Assembly: GCF_008642315.1 (NCBI RefSeq)
Contig: NZ_CP029192.1
Span: forward strand, 5,828,001-5,892,000
Origin: Streptomyces venezuelae
Lineage (GTDB): Bacteria; Actinomycetota; Actinomycetes; Streptomycetales; Streptomycetaceae
Length of the DNA stretch: 64,000 bases
Direction: 5' to 3'
In this document: positions 18,439-27,164 of the stretch, piece after piece
How positions within the stretch are numbered: position 1 is the stretch's first letter
Layout of the letters: each line of letters opens with the position of its first letter
Program-made: the position numbers and the translations under genes
Notes under the pieces: model-generated
What the model was told of the DNA's origin: nothing
Databases searched by the model: none
Seen by the model: the letters and a program-made list of their open reading frames with translations, nothing else

Positions 18439-19923
18439 TCACCGGTACTCCGAAAGCCTGCGGCCGATGCCGAGGACGGCGCCCGCCGCGGCGAGGACCG
18501 CGAGGACGGCGGCGCCGACGGCGAGCCCGCTCATGGCGCCCCTGCCGTCCTTCGCCGCCTGCTGGAACTCGCGCTGCTCGTGCGCCAGGGCCCGGTCGAG
18601 GGCCGCGTCCACGTTGTCGAAGCACTCGCCCGTCGGCTCGTCGGCCTTGGCGCCGATGACCTTGTCGAGCGCCCCCTGATAGTCACCGGAGTCGTCGCTG
18701 GAGCGGGCCACCTGGTGGCGGTCCTTCCAGACGCCCACGTTCTTCGCGGCCTCGGCGACGGGGTTCCCGCCCTCCGAGTCGTCGGCGAGGTCGGCGGCCT
18801 CGCCGAGCAGACCGCTGTCGGCGCCGCCCAGCTGCTTCATCTGCGCCCGGTAGGCGACGTCGAACTTGTCCTCCGACTTGCCGTCCACCTCGGTGGTCTC
18901 GGCGCCGCGGCTGACCAGCGTCAGGTTCTCGTTGCCGCGCGCCTTCAGGGAGCTGATCCGGGCGTCGTTGAGGACGTTCAGGGACCGCACGCCGTTGTCG
19001 TACGAGTCGTTGAGACCCGAGCGCGCGAAGGTGTGGCCGACGACGAGCCAGAGCAGCACGACCGTGGCGGCCGCGGTCGCGGCGAGCAGGCCGTGGTTGA
19101 ACACCCGGTTTGTACGGCGGTAGTTGCGGTGCTGCGCCCAGCCGAGCGCGGCGAGCGCGAGCACGCCGAGGGCGATCGCGAACCAGGGGTACGGCTTGGC
19201 GTTGCCGTAGTCGGAGCTGAGCCGTTCGTTCTCCGCCTTGTAGAGCTTCTCGGCGGCCGGGAGCATCTGCGTCTGCATCTTGTCGTTCGCGTACCGCAGA
19301 TAGGCGCCGCCCAGCGGCAGGCCCTGGCGGTTGCTGGCGCGGGCGCGCTCGATCAGGCCCGTGTACTCGGGAAGCAGCCTGTTCAGCTTGCCGACCGCCG
19401 TCGCGGACGACGAGTCGGCGCCCGCGTTCGACGCGGCGGTCGCCAGCTTCTCGGAGGCCCGCTCGATGTCCTTCTCGTACCGCGCGCGGACGGCGGCCGG
19501 CTCCTGGCCGCCCGCGAGGAACCCGCTGGACGCCGCGGTGTTGGCGTCGGCCAGTGAGCGGTAGATGGCGGCCGCGTCGGCGCTCAGTGGCTGGCTGCGG
19601 CCCAGCACGTCGTCCGCGGCGGCCGAGCGCTCCGTCATCTGCCAGGTGGTGACCGCGCCGAACGCGACGACGAGCAGCGCGAGGACCGCGCCGATGATCC
19701 GCAGTCTGCCCGGCTCCGTGGTCGCCGCGGCCCGCACCCGGTCGACACCCTCGGACCAGGCGGTGCGGCGCGGGGCGGCGGGCGGCGCGGCCTGCGCCCC
19801 GGGCGCCTGGGGCGGCACGGTGGGCATCGTCGGCGCGGGCCGCCGCGGAGCCTGCGCGGGCACGGCCGGTGCCTGTGCGGGCGGGCCCGACGGCACCGCG
19901 CCGCCGTTCGGCGGATGTGTCAC
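18439..19923 (-). CDS. glnX: GlnX-like four-helix membrane protein
   Basis: 494 residues. A Pro/Ala-rich cytoplasmic leader (1-55) precedes TM1 (75-94). A 150-residue extracytoplasmic helical domain, TM2 (246-263), TM3 (279-298), a second extracytoplasmic helical domain and TM4 (465-486) follow. This two-sensor, four-helix layout matches GlnX, which couples the GlnH receptor to cytoplasmic PknG. The GTG at 19923 is preceded by GAGG and opens MTHPPNGG. The longer in-frame ORF upstream has no similarity to anything and is rejected. It is the first gene of the seven-gene unit ending at the FHA gene. Confidence 0.85.
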   Translation of the reverse strand: MTHPPNGGAVPSGPPAQAPAVPAQAPRRPAPTMPTVPPQAPGAQAAPPAAPRRTAWSEGVDRVRAAATTEPGRLRIIGAVLALLVVAFGAVTTWQMTERSAAADDVLGRSQPLSADAAAIYRSLADANTAASSGFLAGGQEPAAVRARYEKDIERASEKLATAASNAGADSSSATAVGKLNRLLPEYTGLIERARASNRQGLPLGGAYLRYANDKMQTQMLPAAEKLYKAENERLSSDYGNAKPYPWFAIALGVLALAALGWAQHRNYRRTNRVFNHGLLAATAAATVVLLWLVVGHTFARSGLNDSYDNGVRSLNVLNDARISSLKARGNENLTLVSRGAETTEVDGKSEDKFDVAYRAQMKQLGGADSGLLGEAADLADDSEGGNPVAEAAKNVGVWKDRHQVARSSDDSGDYQGALDKVIGAKADEPTGECFDNVDAALDRALAHEQREFQQAAKDGRGAMSGLAVGAAVLAVLAAAGAVLGIGRRLSEYR

Positions 19924-20090
19924 CTTGCCTCGACCTCCCCCTCGGTCAACGGACGCTGGTCTCCGCCCGGCGCGCGCGGAGCGGGAAGTGTACGGCCGCA
20001 AGTATTGCCGCAGGGACCGACATCCGCACAGGCCTTGACTCGATCTTGTGCGTATCCCTGCTCTGGAACACGAGATTGGGGGGAGTTCGG

Positions 20091-20121
20091 TTCCCGCCCG
20101 CGCGCACGGCGCGGGCGGGAA
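20091..20121. terminator. 13-bp perfect hairpin terminator of the sugar operon
   Basis: TTCCCGCCCGCGC (20091-20103) and its exact complement (20109-20121) enclose a 5-nt loop. It lies six bases downstream of the stop of the minus-strand kinase gene. Confidence 0.8.
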
Positions 20122-20126
20122 GCACA

Positions 20127-21122
20127 TCAGGCGACGCGCGCGCCGTCCTCGTAATGGGCCCGCACGCACGCGTACACCTCGGCCGGAGCCGCGACGTGAT
20201 CGAGACCGAGGAGCGCCGCGCCGAGCACGGGACGTGCGGCGACGACCCGCGGCACCGCCTTCGGCGCCCGCTCGGCGAGCAACGCCCGCACGCCGTCGTC
20301 CAGTTGCGGGTGGCGCGCGGCGAGGACGCTGCCGCCGAGCAGCACCGGAGCCTCCTCGTCGAGCAGGTCGAGCCGGTCGAGGGCCACCGTCGCCATGGCG
20401 ACGACCTCCTCCGCCATCCGGTCCACCACCGAGCGGGCCACGACGTCACCCGCGGCCGCGGTGGCGAACAGGACCGGCGTCAGCTCGTGCCGCCGCACCG
20501 GGGCGACACGGCCCAGGTGCAGCGCCTCGATCAGCGCGTACATGGACGCAAGACCGAAGTGCGCGGGCAGCGTCTCGCGCAGCGCGGTCGGCTCGCCCCG
20601 CCCGTCCTCGGCACGCGCCGCGAACCAGAGGGCCTCCTCCGCGAGGCCGCCGCCCCCGCCCCAGTCGCCGGAGATGCGGCCGATGGCGGGGAAGCGGGCG
20701 GTGCGCCCGTCCGGGAGCATGCCGACGCAGTTGATGCCCGCGCCGCAGACCACGGCGACCCCGCGCGGCTCTGCGTCCTCGCGGAGCCCGGCGCGCAGGA
20801 TCGCGAAGGTGTCGTTGCGCACGTCGACCGAGGGCCCCCACGCGCGTCGGCGCAGCGCCTCCGCCAACTCCCGCTCCTCCACGGGCAGATCGGCGTTGGC
20901 GAGGCAGGCGGACACGTGCCCGACGGAGTCGGCGCCCGCCTCCGCGAGGGCCCGTGCCACCGCCTCCGCCAGGATGTCCACCGCGGCCTCGACGCCGACC
21001 CGAGGCGGTTGGAACCCGCCGCCGCGGGCCGTGCCGACGACCGTGCCGTCGGCCGCGACCACCGCGACGTCGGTCTTGCTGTTGCCCGCGTCGATCGCGA
21101 GCACGCTCGTGCCTACGCCCAC
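20127..21122 (-). CDS. BadF/BadG-family sugar kinase (N-acetylglucosamine kinase-like)
   Basis: 331 residues of the ASKHA (actin/hexokinase) fold. The phosphate-1 loop AIDAGNSKTDVAVV opens the protein. VDVRNDTFAILRAG contains the catalytic-type Asp, and VAVVCGAGINCVG is the phosphate-2 loop, followed by ISGDWGGGGGLAEEAL as in NagK/BadF proteins. It phosphorylates sugars with ATP in the cytosol. The GTG at 21122 overlaps the preceding GH4 stop by 10 bases, so both are translated together. Because the operon's transporter is an ABC system that delivers unphosphorylated sugar, this kinase probably makes the phosphosugar that GH4 enzymes need. The exact sugar is unknown. Confidence 0.83.
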   Translation of the reverse strand: MGVGTSVLAIDAGNSKTDVAVVAADGTVVGTARGGGFQPPRVGVEAAVDILAEAVARALAEAGADSVGHVSACLANADLPVEERELAEALRRRAWGPSVDVRNDTFAILRAGLREDAEPRGVAVVCGAGINCVGMLPDGRTARFPAIGRISGDWGGGGGLAEEALWFAARAEDGRGEPTALRETLPAHFGLASMYALIEALHLGRVAPVRRHELTPVLFATAAAGDVVARSVVDRMAEEVVAMATVALDRLDLLDEEAPVLLGGSVLAARHPQLDDGVRALLAERAPKAVPRVVAARPVLGAALLGLDHVAAPAEVYACVRAHYEDGARVA

Positions 21123-22378
21123 GCCAGGTGCTCCCGGTTGTGCGCGATGAGGCTGTCGGTGAGCTGCTCCGCGTACGCGTACTGCCCGACCAGCGGGTGG
21201 GCGAGCAGCGCCTTGAAGACCCGCTCGCGCCCGCCGTGCACGGCCGCCTGGAGTGCCAGGTCCTCGTAACCGGTGACGTTCGCGATGAGCCCGGCGTACA
21301 GCGGGTCGAGCTTCGGCACGGACAGCGGCTTCGCCCCCGAGCCGTCCACGGCGGCCTGCACCTCGATGACCGCGTCGTCGGGCAGGAACGGCAGCGTGCC
21401 GTTGTTGACGGTGTTCACCACCTGGTAGGGGCTGCCGCCGTTGCCGAGCAGCGAGGCCGCGAGGTCGACGGCCGCCTCCGAGTAGAAGGCGCCGCCGCGC
21501 TTGGCGAGCAGCTCCGGCTTCTCGTCGAGCGCCGGGTCGCCGTACATCTCCAGGAGCTGCTTCTCCATCTCGGCGACCTCGGCGGCGCGCGACGGCTTGG
21601 TGCGCAGCTCTTCGACGACGGCGTCGTGCTGGTAGTAGTAGCGCAGGTAGTACGAGGGGACGACGCCGAGCCGGTCGACGATCGCGCGCGGCATGCGCAG
21701 GTCCTCGGCGACCGCGTCCCCGTGCTCGGCGAGCAGCCTGGGCAGGATGTCGTCGCCCTGCGGACCCCCGAGGCGTACGCCCGTCTCCCACGTCAGGTGG
21801 TTGAGGCCCACGTGGTCCAGGTGCACCTCGCCGGGCGCGACGTCGAGGAGCTTCGCGAACTTCCGCTGGAAGCCGATCGCGACGTTGCACAGGCCGACTG
21901 CCTTGTGCCCGGCCTGCAGCAGCGCCCGCGTGACGATGCCGACGGGGTTGGTGAAGTCGATGATCCACGCGTTCGGGTTGGTGCGCCGCACGCGCTCGGC
22001 GATGTCGAGGACGACGGGCACCGTGCGCAGCGCCTTCGCGAGACCGCCGGCGCCGGTGGTCTCCTGGCCGACGCAGCCGCACTCCAGCGGCCACGTCTCG
22101 TCCTGGTTGCGGGCGGCCTGCCCGCCGACGCGCAGCTGGAGCAGCACGGCGTCGGCGTCCGCGACGCCCGCGTCCACATCGGACGTGGTGACGATGCGGC
22201 CCGGGTGGCCCTGCTTGGCGAAGATGCGCCGCGCGAGGCCGCCCACCAGCTCAAGGCGGTCGGCCGCCGGGTCGACGAGGACCAGCTCCTCGATCGGCAG
22301 GCTGTCCCTCAACCGCGCGAATCCGTCGATGAGTTCGGGTGTGTAGGTCGACCCTCCGCCGACCACTGCGAGCTTCAT
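21113..22378 (-). CDS. family GH4 6-phospho-beta-glucosidase
   Basis: 421 residues. The N-terminal Rossmann fold starts MKLAVVGGGSTYTPELIDG and binds NAD+. VLLQLRVGGQAARNQDE and IIDFTNPVGIVTRAL are family signatures. The metal site is visible as GLCNVAIG (Cys164) and GLNHLTW (His194). GH4 enzymes cleave phosphorylated glycosides by an NAD+- and Mn2+-dependent oxidation/elimination mechanism. The gene overlaps the kinase downstream and follows the permease gene by 8 bp. Substrate specificity (cellobiose-6-P or another beta-linked phosphodisaccharide) cannot be fixed from the sequence. Confidence 0.88.
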   Translation of the reverse strand: MKLAVVGGGSTYTPELIDGFARLRDSLPIEELVLVDPAADRLELVGGLARRIFAKQGHPGRIVTTSDVDAGVADADAVLLQLRVGGQAARNQDETWPLECGCVGQETTGAGGLAKALRTVPVVLDIAERVRRTNPNAWIIDFTNPVGIVTRALLQAGHKAVGLCNVAIGFQRKFAKLLDVAPGEVHLDHVGLNHLTWETGVRLGGPQGDDILPRLLAEHGDAVAEDLRMPRAIVDRLGVVPSYYLRYYYQHDAVVEELRTKPSRAAEVAEMEKQLLEMYGDPALDEKPELLAKRGGAFYSEAAVDLAASLLGNGGSPYQVVNTVNNGTLPFLPDDAVIEVQAAVDGSGAKPLSVPKLDPLYAGLIANVTGYEDLALQAAVHGGRERVFKALLAHPLVGQYAYAEQLTDSLIAHNREHLAWA

Positions 22379-22386
22379 ATCGGTTC

Positions 22387-23301
22387 TCAGCCCTTTACTC
22401 CGGTGAGGGTGACGCCTTCGACGAAGGCCTTTTGTGCGAAGAAGAAGACGATGATGACGGGGGCCATGACGAGCAGCGTCGCGGCCATGGTCATGTTCCA
22501 GTTGACGGCGTGGGCGCTCTTGAACGACTCGAGGCCGTAACTGAGCGTCCAGGCACCGGGGTTCTGCGCCGCGTAGATCTGCGGGCCGAAGTAGTCGTTC
22601 CAGCAGTAGAAGAACTGGAAGAGCGCGATGGCGGCGATGCCGGGCTTGGCCATCGGCACCACGATCTTCACCATGGTGCGGAACTCACCGCACCCGTCGA
22701 CCTTCGCCGACTCGATGTACTCCTTGGGGATGGTCAGCAGGAACTGCCGCAGCAGGAAGATCGAGTACGCGTCGCCGAACGCCATCGGAATGATCAGCGG
22801 CCACAGGGTCCCCGACAAATGAAACTGCTGAGCCCAGACCAAATACATCGGAATGACGATGACCTGCGGCGGCAGCATCATCGTCGAGATGACGAGCAGC
22901 ATCGCGGTGCGCCGCCCGCGGAAGCGGAACTTGGCGAGCGCGTACGCCACGGGGATCGCCGAGCAGACCGTGAAGAGGGTGCCGAGCCCCGCGTACATGA
23001 GCGAGTTGCGCCACCAGTCCAGGAAGCCCGGCGTCTCGAACACGGCCTTGTAGTTGGACCAGTGCCAGGAGTCGGGCCACAGGTCGCCGCTCATGGCCTG
23101 CGAGTCGCTCATCACCGACGTGAGGAAGACGAAGACGAACGGCAGCAGGAACAGCAGCGCGACGGCTATCGCGACGCTGTGCACGGCGATCCAGTGCAGG
23201 ATCCGCTTGCGGCGGGCGCGGGCGGCGGCGGGCCCCCGGTTCGGGGAGGTCCGTTCGGGTGTCGACGCCGACGCGGGCGCGCTGAGAGTAGTGGAAGTCA
23301 T
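22387..23301 (-). CDS. carbohydrate ABC transporter permease (MalG type)
   Basis: 304 residues. A disordered N-terminus is followed by six predicted membrane helices, the first being VAIAVALLFLLPFVFVFLTSV. The EAA loop ESAKVDGCGEFRTMVKIVVP binds the ATPase subunit. It pairs with the MalF-type permease 36 bp upstream. No ATPase gene is present in the operon, which is usual in Streptomyces, where MsiK serves many sugar importers. It ends 8 bp before the GH4 gene. Confidence 0.9.
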   Translation of the reverse strand: MTSTTLSAPASASTPERTSPNRGPAAARARRKRILHWIAVHSVAIAVALLFLLPFVFVFLTSVMSDSQAMSGDLWPDSWHWSNYKAVFETPGFLDWWRNSLMYAGLGTLFTVCSAIPVAYALAKFRFRGRRTAMLLVISTMMLPPQVIVIPMYLVWAQQFHLSGTLWPLIIPMAFGDAYSIFLLRQFLLTIPKEYIESAKVDGCGEFRTMVKIVVPMAKPGIAAIALFQFFYCWNDYFGPQIYAAQNPGAWTLSYGLESFKSAHAVNWNMTMAATLLVMAPVIIVFFFAQKAFVEGVTLTGVKG

Positions 23302-23337
23302 CGAAAGTCCTCAGTCCTCGGTCCTGTTCCTCGGTCC

Positions 23338-24273
23338 TCAGTCCTCAGCCGCGAGCAGCCCGGAGCGCTTGCGCATCAGGAGCATCGTCACGGCCATGGC
23401 GATGGCGAAGAGCACGAGCGAGAGCACGCACGCGGCGCCGGTGTTGAAGTTCTGGAAGCCCATTTGGTAGACGAGTTGGGGGACCGTGAGGGTCGAGTGG
23501 TCGGGGTATCCCGGCTGGATGACGGACCCGGGTCCGATGTTGACGCCGGAGGCGACCTTCCCCGCGACCAGGGCCTGCGTGTAGTACTGCATGGTCTGGA
23601 CGACGCCCGTGACCACCGCGAACATCACGATCGGCGTGATCGACGGCCACGTCACGTAGCGGAACTTGGCCCACGGCCCCGCGCCGTCCAGTTCGGCGGC
23701 CTCGTACTGCTCCTTCGGTACGTCGAGCAGCGCGGCCATGAAGATCACCATCAGGTCGCCGATGCCCCACAGGGAGAGCAGGACGAGCGAGGGCTTGGCG
23801 GTGTCCGGATCGTTGAACCAGTTGGGCCCGGAGATGCCCATGGAGCCGAGGATCTCGTTCACCGGCCCCGAGCCCGGGTTGAGCAGGAAGACGAAGGCGA
23901 CGGTGGCGGCCACCGGCGGCGCGAGGTACGGGATGTAGAAGGCGGTGCGGAAGAACCCCGCCCCCGTCTTGATCTTCGTGATCAGCAGCCCGAGCGAGAG
24001 CCCGAAGACCACCCGCACCGCCACCATGATCACGACGAGCCAGAGGGTGTTCCGCAGGGCGGGCCAGAACAGGGGCATCTGGTCGAACACGTACGTCCAG
24101 TTCCTGAGGCCCACGAAGGTGGGCTCCTTGATCTGGTTGTAGTGCATGAAGGAGAAGTAGACGGTGGCGATCAGCGGGTACGCGAAGAAGACGCTGAAGC
24201 CGACCAGCCAGGGGGACAGGAACCCGAGCGTGCGCAGGCGGCGGCGCGCGGGGTTGGACAGGGACAATGCCAT
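23338..24273 (-). CDS. carbohydrate ABC transporter permease (MalF type)
   Basis: 311 residues with six membrane helices, starting LSPWLVGFSVFFAYPLIATVYFSF. It has the EAA motif YEAAELDGAGPWAKFRYVTWPSITP, which interacts with a MsiK-type ATPase, and the family's late segment MQYYTQALVAG. It forms the heterodimeric membrane channel with the next gene. It lies 52 bp downstream of the binding-protein gene, in the same operon. Confidence 0.9.
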   Translation of the reverse strand: MALSLSNPARRRLRTLGFLSPWLVGFSVFFAYPLIATVYFSFMHYNQIKEPTFVGLRNWTYVFDQMPLFWPALRNTLWLVVIMVAVRVVFGLSLGLLITKIKTGAGFFRTAFYIPYLAPPVAATVAFVFLLNPGSGPVNEILGSMGISGPNWFNDPDTAKPSLVLLSLWGIGDLMVIFMAALLDVPKEQYEAAELDGAGPWAKFRYVTWPSITPIVMFAVVTGVVQTMQYYTQALVAGKVASGVNIGPGSVIQPGYPDHSTLTVPQLVYQMGFQNFNTGAACVLSLVLFAIAMAVTMLLMRKRSGLLAAED

Positions 24274-24325
24274 GGGTCAGGGTCCTCAGCTCATCAACTC
24301 TGCAACTCGTCGGCTCTTCGGCTCG

Positions 24326-25666
24326 TCAGCTCTTCGACTGGAGGGTGTCGGCGTCGATCTGCTCGTCGAGCTTCTTCAGGCCCTTGCGCAGGTCGTGGGT
24401 GCGCCCGGCCTCGACGCCGTAGGAGAAGTCCCCCAGCGAGACGACGTACGCGCCGCCGTTGACGGAGGGCGGCAGGGCCTTGCTGTGCTTGTTCTCCAGG
24501 ATGTCGAAGAAGGTCCGGAACGTCGGGTCGGCATCCAGGTCGGGCGACTTGAGCGCCGCGAACGTGGAGGGCACGTTGTGGATGGCGTTCGCGAAGTGCA
24601 CGACCTGCTGGGTGTCCGCGGTCAGGAACCGCACCAGCTCCCACGCGGCGTTCTGGTGCTTGCTGCTGTGCGCGATGCCGGCGACGGTGCCGGTGATGAA
24701 GCCGCGCCCGTACGTCTCCGCCTGATCGTCGGGGACGGGAAGCGGCGCCACGTCCCAGTTGAACTTGGCCTTCGCGTCCTTCAGCATCAGCCCGCGCCAC
24801 TCGCCGTCGAGGTGCATGGCGACCTTCTCGGTCAGGAAGGCGTTCTGGCTGGACATCTCGTCGCCGAACGTCATCCGGAACCGCTCCAGGTCGCCGAACC
24901 CGCCCTGGGCGTCCGCGAGCCGCGTCGCGGTCCTGAAGAACTCGTACGTCGAAGGATCGTCGGCGAGCCGTGAGTCGCCGTCGGCGTCGAAGTACTTCGG
25001 GCCCCACTGGGCGAAGAGCCGGTCCGGGCTGTTCTGGTAGAAGCGGAAGTTGGGCATGAACCCGACCCGCTTGTACGAGCCCTTCCCGCTCCGCACGGTC
25101 AGCTTCTTGGCGACCTTCTCGAACTCGGACATCGTGCGGGGCGGCCGCTCGATGCCGGCCTCGTCGAAGGCGTCCTTGTTGTAGTACATCCCGAAGGCGT
25201 CCGCGAGCAGCGGCAGCGCGCACTGGTTGCCGCGGTAGCTCGTGTAGTCGAGCAGCGTCTTGGGGAACGTCTTGTGCTTGTCGAGGCCGGTCTTCTTCAT
25301 GAACGGATCGAGGTCCGCCCACATCCCGGAGTCGCAGTACTGGCCCACGTTGTTGGTGGTGAACGAGGACACCACGTCCGGTGCCTTGTCGCCGCCGGCT
25401 CGCAGCGCCTGGTTGATGGTCTCGTCGGAGACGTTCCCGGTGGCTTTGACCTCGATGTTCGGGTGCAGCTTCTCGAACCGGTCGATGCTGTCGTTCACGG
25501 CCTTGACCTCGCCGGGTGTGGCCCAGCCGTGCCAGAACTTGATGGTGACCGGTTTCGTCGGGTCGTCGTTCGCGCTGCCGACGCTCGGGTTGGCGCAGCC
25601 GGAGAGCAACAGGCCGGCTGCGGCGAGCGCCGCGGACGCGCAGGTGGGCATGCGCCATCGCGGCAT
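24326..25666 (-). CDS. extracellular sugar-binding lipoprotein
   Basis: 446 residues. The signal peptide ends in LLLSGC (lipobox Cys24), so it is an acylated surface lipoprotein. The mature part is a cluster B solute-binding protein: ITIKFWHGWATPGEVKAVND-like first strand (here VTIKFWHGW), a PDVVSSFTTNNVGQYCDSG segment, then NAAWELVRFLTAD. It delivers an oligosaccharide to the two permeases downstream. It is separated by 73 bp from the ROK regulator upstream. Confidence 0.9.
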   Translation of the reverse strand: MPRWRMPTCASAALAAAGLLLSGCANPSVGSANDDPTKPVTIKFWHGWATPGEVKAVNDSIDRFEKLHPNIEVKATGNVSDETINQALRAGGDKAPDVVSSFTTNNVGQYCDSGMWADLDPFMKKTGLDKHKTFPKTLLDYTSYRGNQCALPLLADAFGMYYNKDAFDEAGIERPPRTMSEFEKVAKKLTVRSGKGSYKRVGFMPNFRFYQNSPDRLFAQWGPKYFDADGDSRLADDPSTYEFFRTATRLADAQGGFGDLERFRMTFGDEMSSQNAFLTEKVAMHLDGEWRGLMLKDAKAKFNWDVAPLPVPDDQAETYGRGFITGTVAGIAHSSKHQNAAWELVRFLTADTQQVVHFANAIHNVPSTFAALKSPDLDADPTFRTFFDILENKHSKALPPSVNGGAYVVSLGDFSYGVEAGRTHDLRKGLKKLDEQIDADTLQSKS

Positions 25667-25739
25667 GGCGGACTTCCTTTGCGGGGGAGGAGAGGGAAGG
25701 GGAGCGGGAGGTCGGGGGTGGTGCGGTGCCGAGGGGCCC

Positions 25740-26918
25740 TCAGCCCGTGTCGAAGACCTGGTCGCGGGCCTGGGTCAGGGCCTGGCGGAGTGCGCCGGTG
25801 AGGATCGGGTCGCCGTCGAGTTCGCTGATGCGGATCAGCGGGCGGGGCAGCGCGATGCCGGTCAGTTCCTCCTCGACCCGGACGCGCAGCTTGTCGCCGC
25901 CCGCCTGGGCCACGGAACCGGAGAGCACGACGAGTTCGGGGTCGACGACGGCGACGACGGCGGCGATGCCGGTGGCGATGCGGCGGGCGACTTCGTCGAG
26001 CGCGGAGTCGTCGGCGAAGACATCGGTCAGCGTCGCCCCGTCACCACCGAGTTTCCGTACGACGTACGCGGAGACCAGGCTCTCGAAGCCACCGTCACCG
26101 CCTCCCCGCTGACCCGGGCTCCGGCGCAGCAGGGGGGCGCCGGGCAGCGGCATGTAGCCGATCTCGCCCGCGCCGCCGGTCGCGCCGCGCAGCAGGGTGC
26201 CGCCGAGCACGATGGCGGCGCCGACGCCTTCGTCGAGCCAGGTCAGCACGTAGTTGTCGTGGTCCTGGGCGGCGCCTTCGTACTGCTCGGCGACGGCGGC
26301 CAGGTTCACGTCGTTCTCGATGTCGACGGGTGTGCCGAGGACGGCGGCGAGGTCGTCGCGCAGCGTCCGCGAGTGCCAGCCGGGCAGGTGCGGGGCGTAG
26401 CGCAGCTGGCCGGTGTGCGGGTCGATGGCGCCGGGGGTGCCGATGACGGCGGCGCGCAGATCCTCGTGACCGAGCCCCGCCTGACGCAGGGCGCCGTCGA
26501 CGGCTTCTGTGACGAGCTGGGCGGTGCGGTGGCGGACGTCCTCGGCGACGGCGTCGGCCTCCACGCGCTCCCTGCCGAGCACGGTGCCGGTGATGTCGGC
26601 GACGAGGGCGGTGATTCCCGTGGGGTCGGCGGACAGGGCGGCGACGTGTCCCGCGCCGGGGTCGATCTCGTACAGCAGGGCGTTGGGCCCCGGTCGGCCG
26701 CTGAGGCTGCCGGTGGTGTGGACGAGCCCGGCGGCTTCGAGGCGGCCGAGCAGCTGCGAGGTGGTCGGCTTGGAGAGCCCGGTCAGCTCGCCGATGCGGG
26801 TACGGGTGAGGGGGCCGTGCGCGACCAGGAGGTCGAGTACGGCGCGGTCGTTCATGGCGCGCAGGACGCGGGGGGTCCCGGGGGCACCCGGTCCCGGGGT
26901 ACTGCCTGTTGCCATCAC
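25740..26918 (-). CDS. ROK-family transcriptional repressor of the sugar operon
   Basis: 392 residues. A winged-helix DNA-binding domain (NDRAVLDLLVAHGPLTRTRIGELTGLSKPTTSQLLGRLEAAG) is followed by a ROK sugar-kinase-like domain with the phosphate loop ADITGTVLG and the ENDVNLAAVAEQYEGAA segment of ROK proteins. The usual zinc-binding CxCGxxGC motif is absent: the region reads GATGGAGEIGYMPLPGAP. Free sugar or sugar phosphate would release it from DNA. A palindromic operator candidate lies 50 bp upstream. GTG at 26918 and ATG at 26915 are adjacent and equally possible, with GAGAGG upstream. It is the first gene of the sugar operon. Confidence 0.88.
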   Translation of the reverse strand: MMATGSTPGPGAPGTPRVLRAMNDRAVLDLLVAHGPLTRTRIGELTGLSKPTTSQLLGRLEAAGLVHTTGSLSGRPGPNALLYEIDPGAGHVAALSADPTGITALVADITGTVLGRERVEADAVAEDVRHRTAQLVTEAVDGALRQAGLGHEDLRAAVIGTPGAIDPHTGQLRYAPHLPGWHSRTLRDDLAAVLGTPVDIENDVNLAAVAEQYEGAAQDHDNYVLTWLDEGVGAAIVLGGTLLRGATGGAGEIGYMPLPGAPLLRRSPGQRGGGDGGFESLVSAYVVRKLGGDGATLTDVFADDSALDEVARRIATGIAAVVAVVDPELVVLSGSVAQAGGDKLRVRVEEELTGIALPRPLIRISELDGDPILTGALRQALTQARDQVFDTG

Positions 26919-26960
26919 GACACCTGCCTCTCAGCTGCCCGTACGGTACGGCGGCCGCTA

Positions 26961-26984
26961 ACTGTTAGGAAACTTTCCAATTGG
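26961..26984. promoter_or_regulatory. palindromic operator candidate upstream of the ROK-led operon
   Basis: The core GGAAACTTTCC (26968-26978) is an exact inverted repeat with one central base, embedded in an A/T-rich island unusual for this DNA. Partial symmetry extends to both sides. Its place directly before the ROK gene suggests autoregulation and control of the whole six-gene operon. Confidence 0.6.
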
Positions 26985-27103
26985 TGAGGACCGTACGGCT
27001 GGCGTGAATGAGGCGTCAATAGCGGGCGCCGCCCCGGCAACCAAGTCGTTACCTGTGGGGTGGGGGTGTTGCACGGGGTGCATCGGACGCACCGGAACGC
27101 ACG

Positions 27104-27133
27104 ACGCCCGCGACCGGGCGGGGTCGCGGGCGT
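27104..27133. terminator. 12-bp perfect hairpin terminator
   Basis: ACGCCCGCGACC (27104-27115) pairs with 27122-27133 around a 6-nt loop. It lies about 30 bases beyond the stop of the minus-strand lipoprotein gene. Confidence 0.8.
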
Positions 27134-27164
27134 GTGTCGGGGGAGGGGGTGTTCCTGGATCGGG

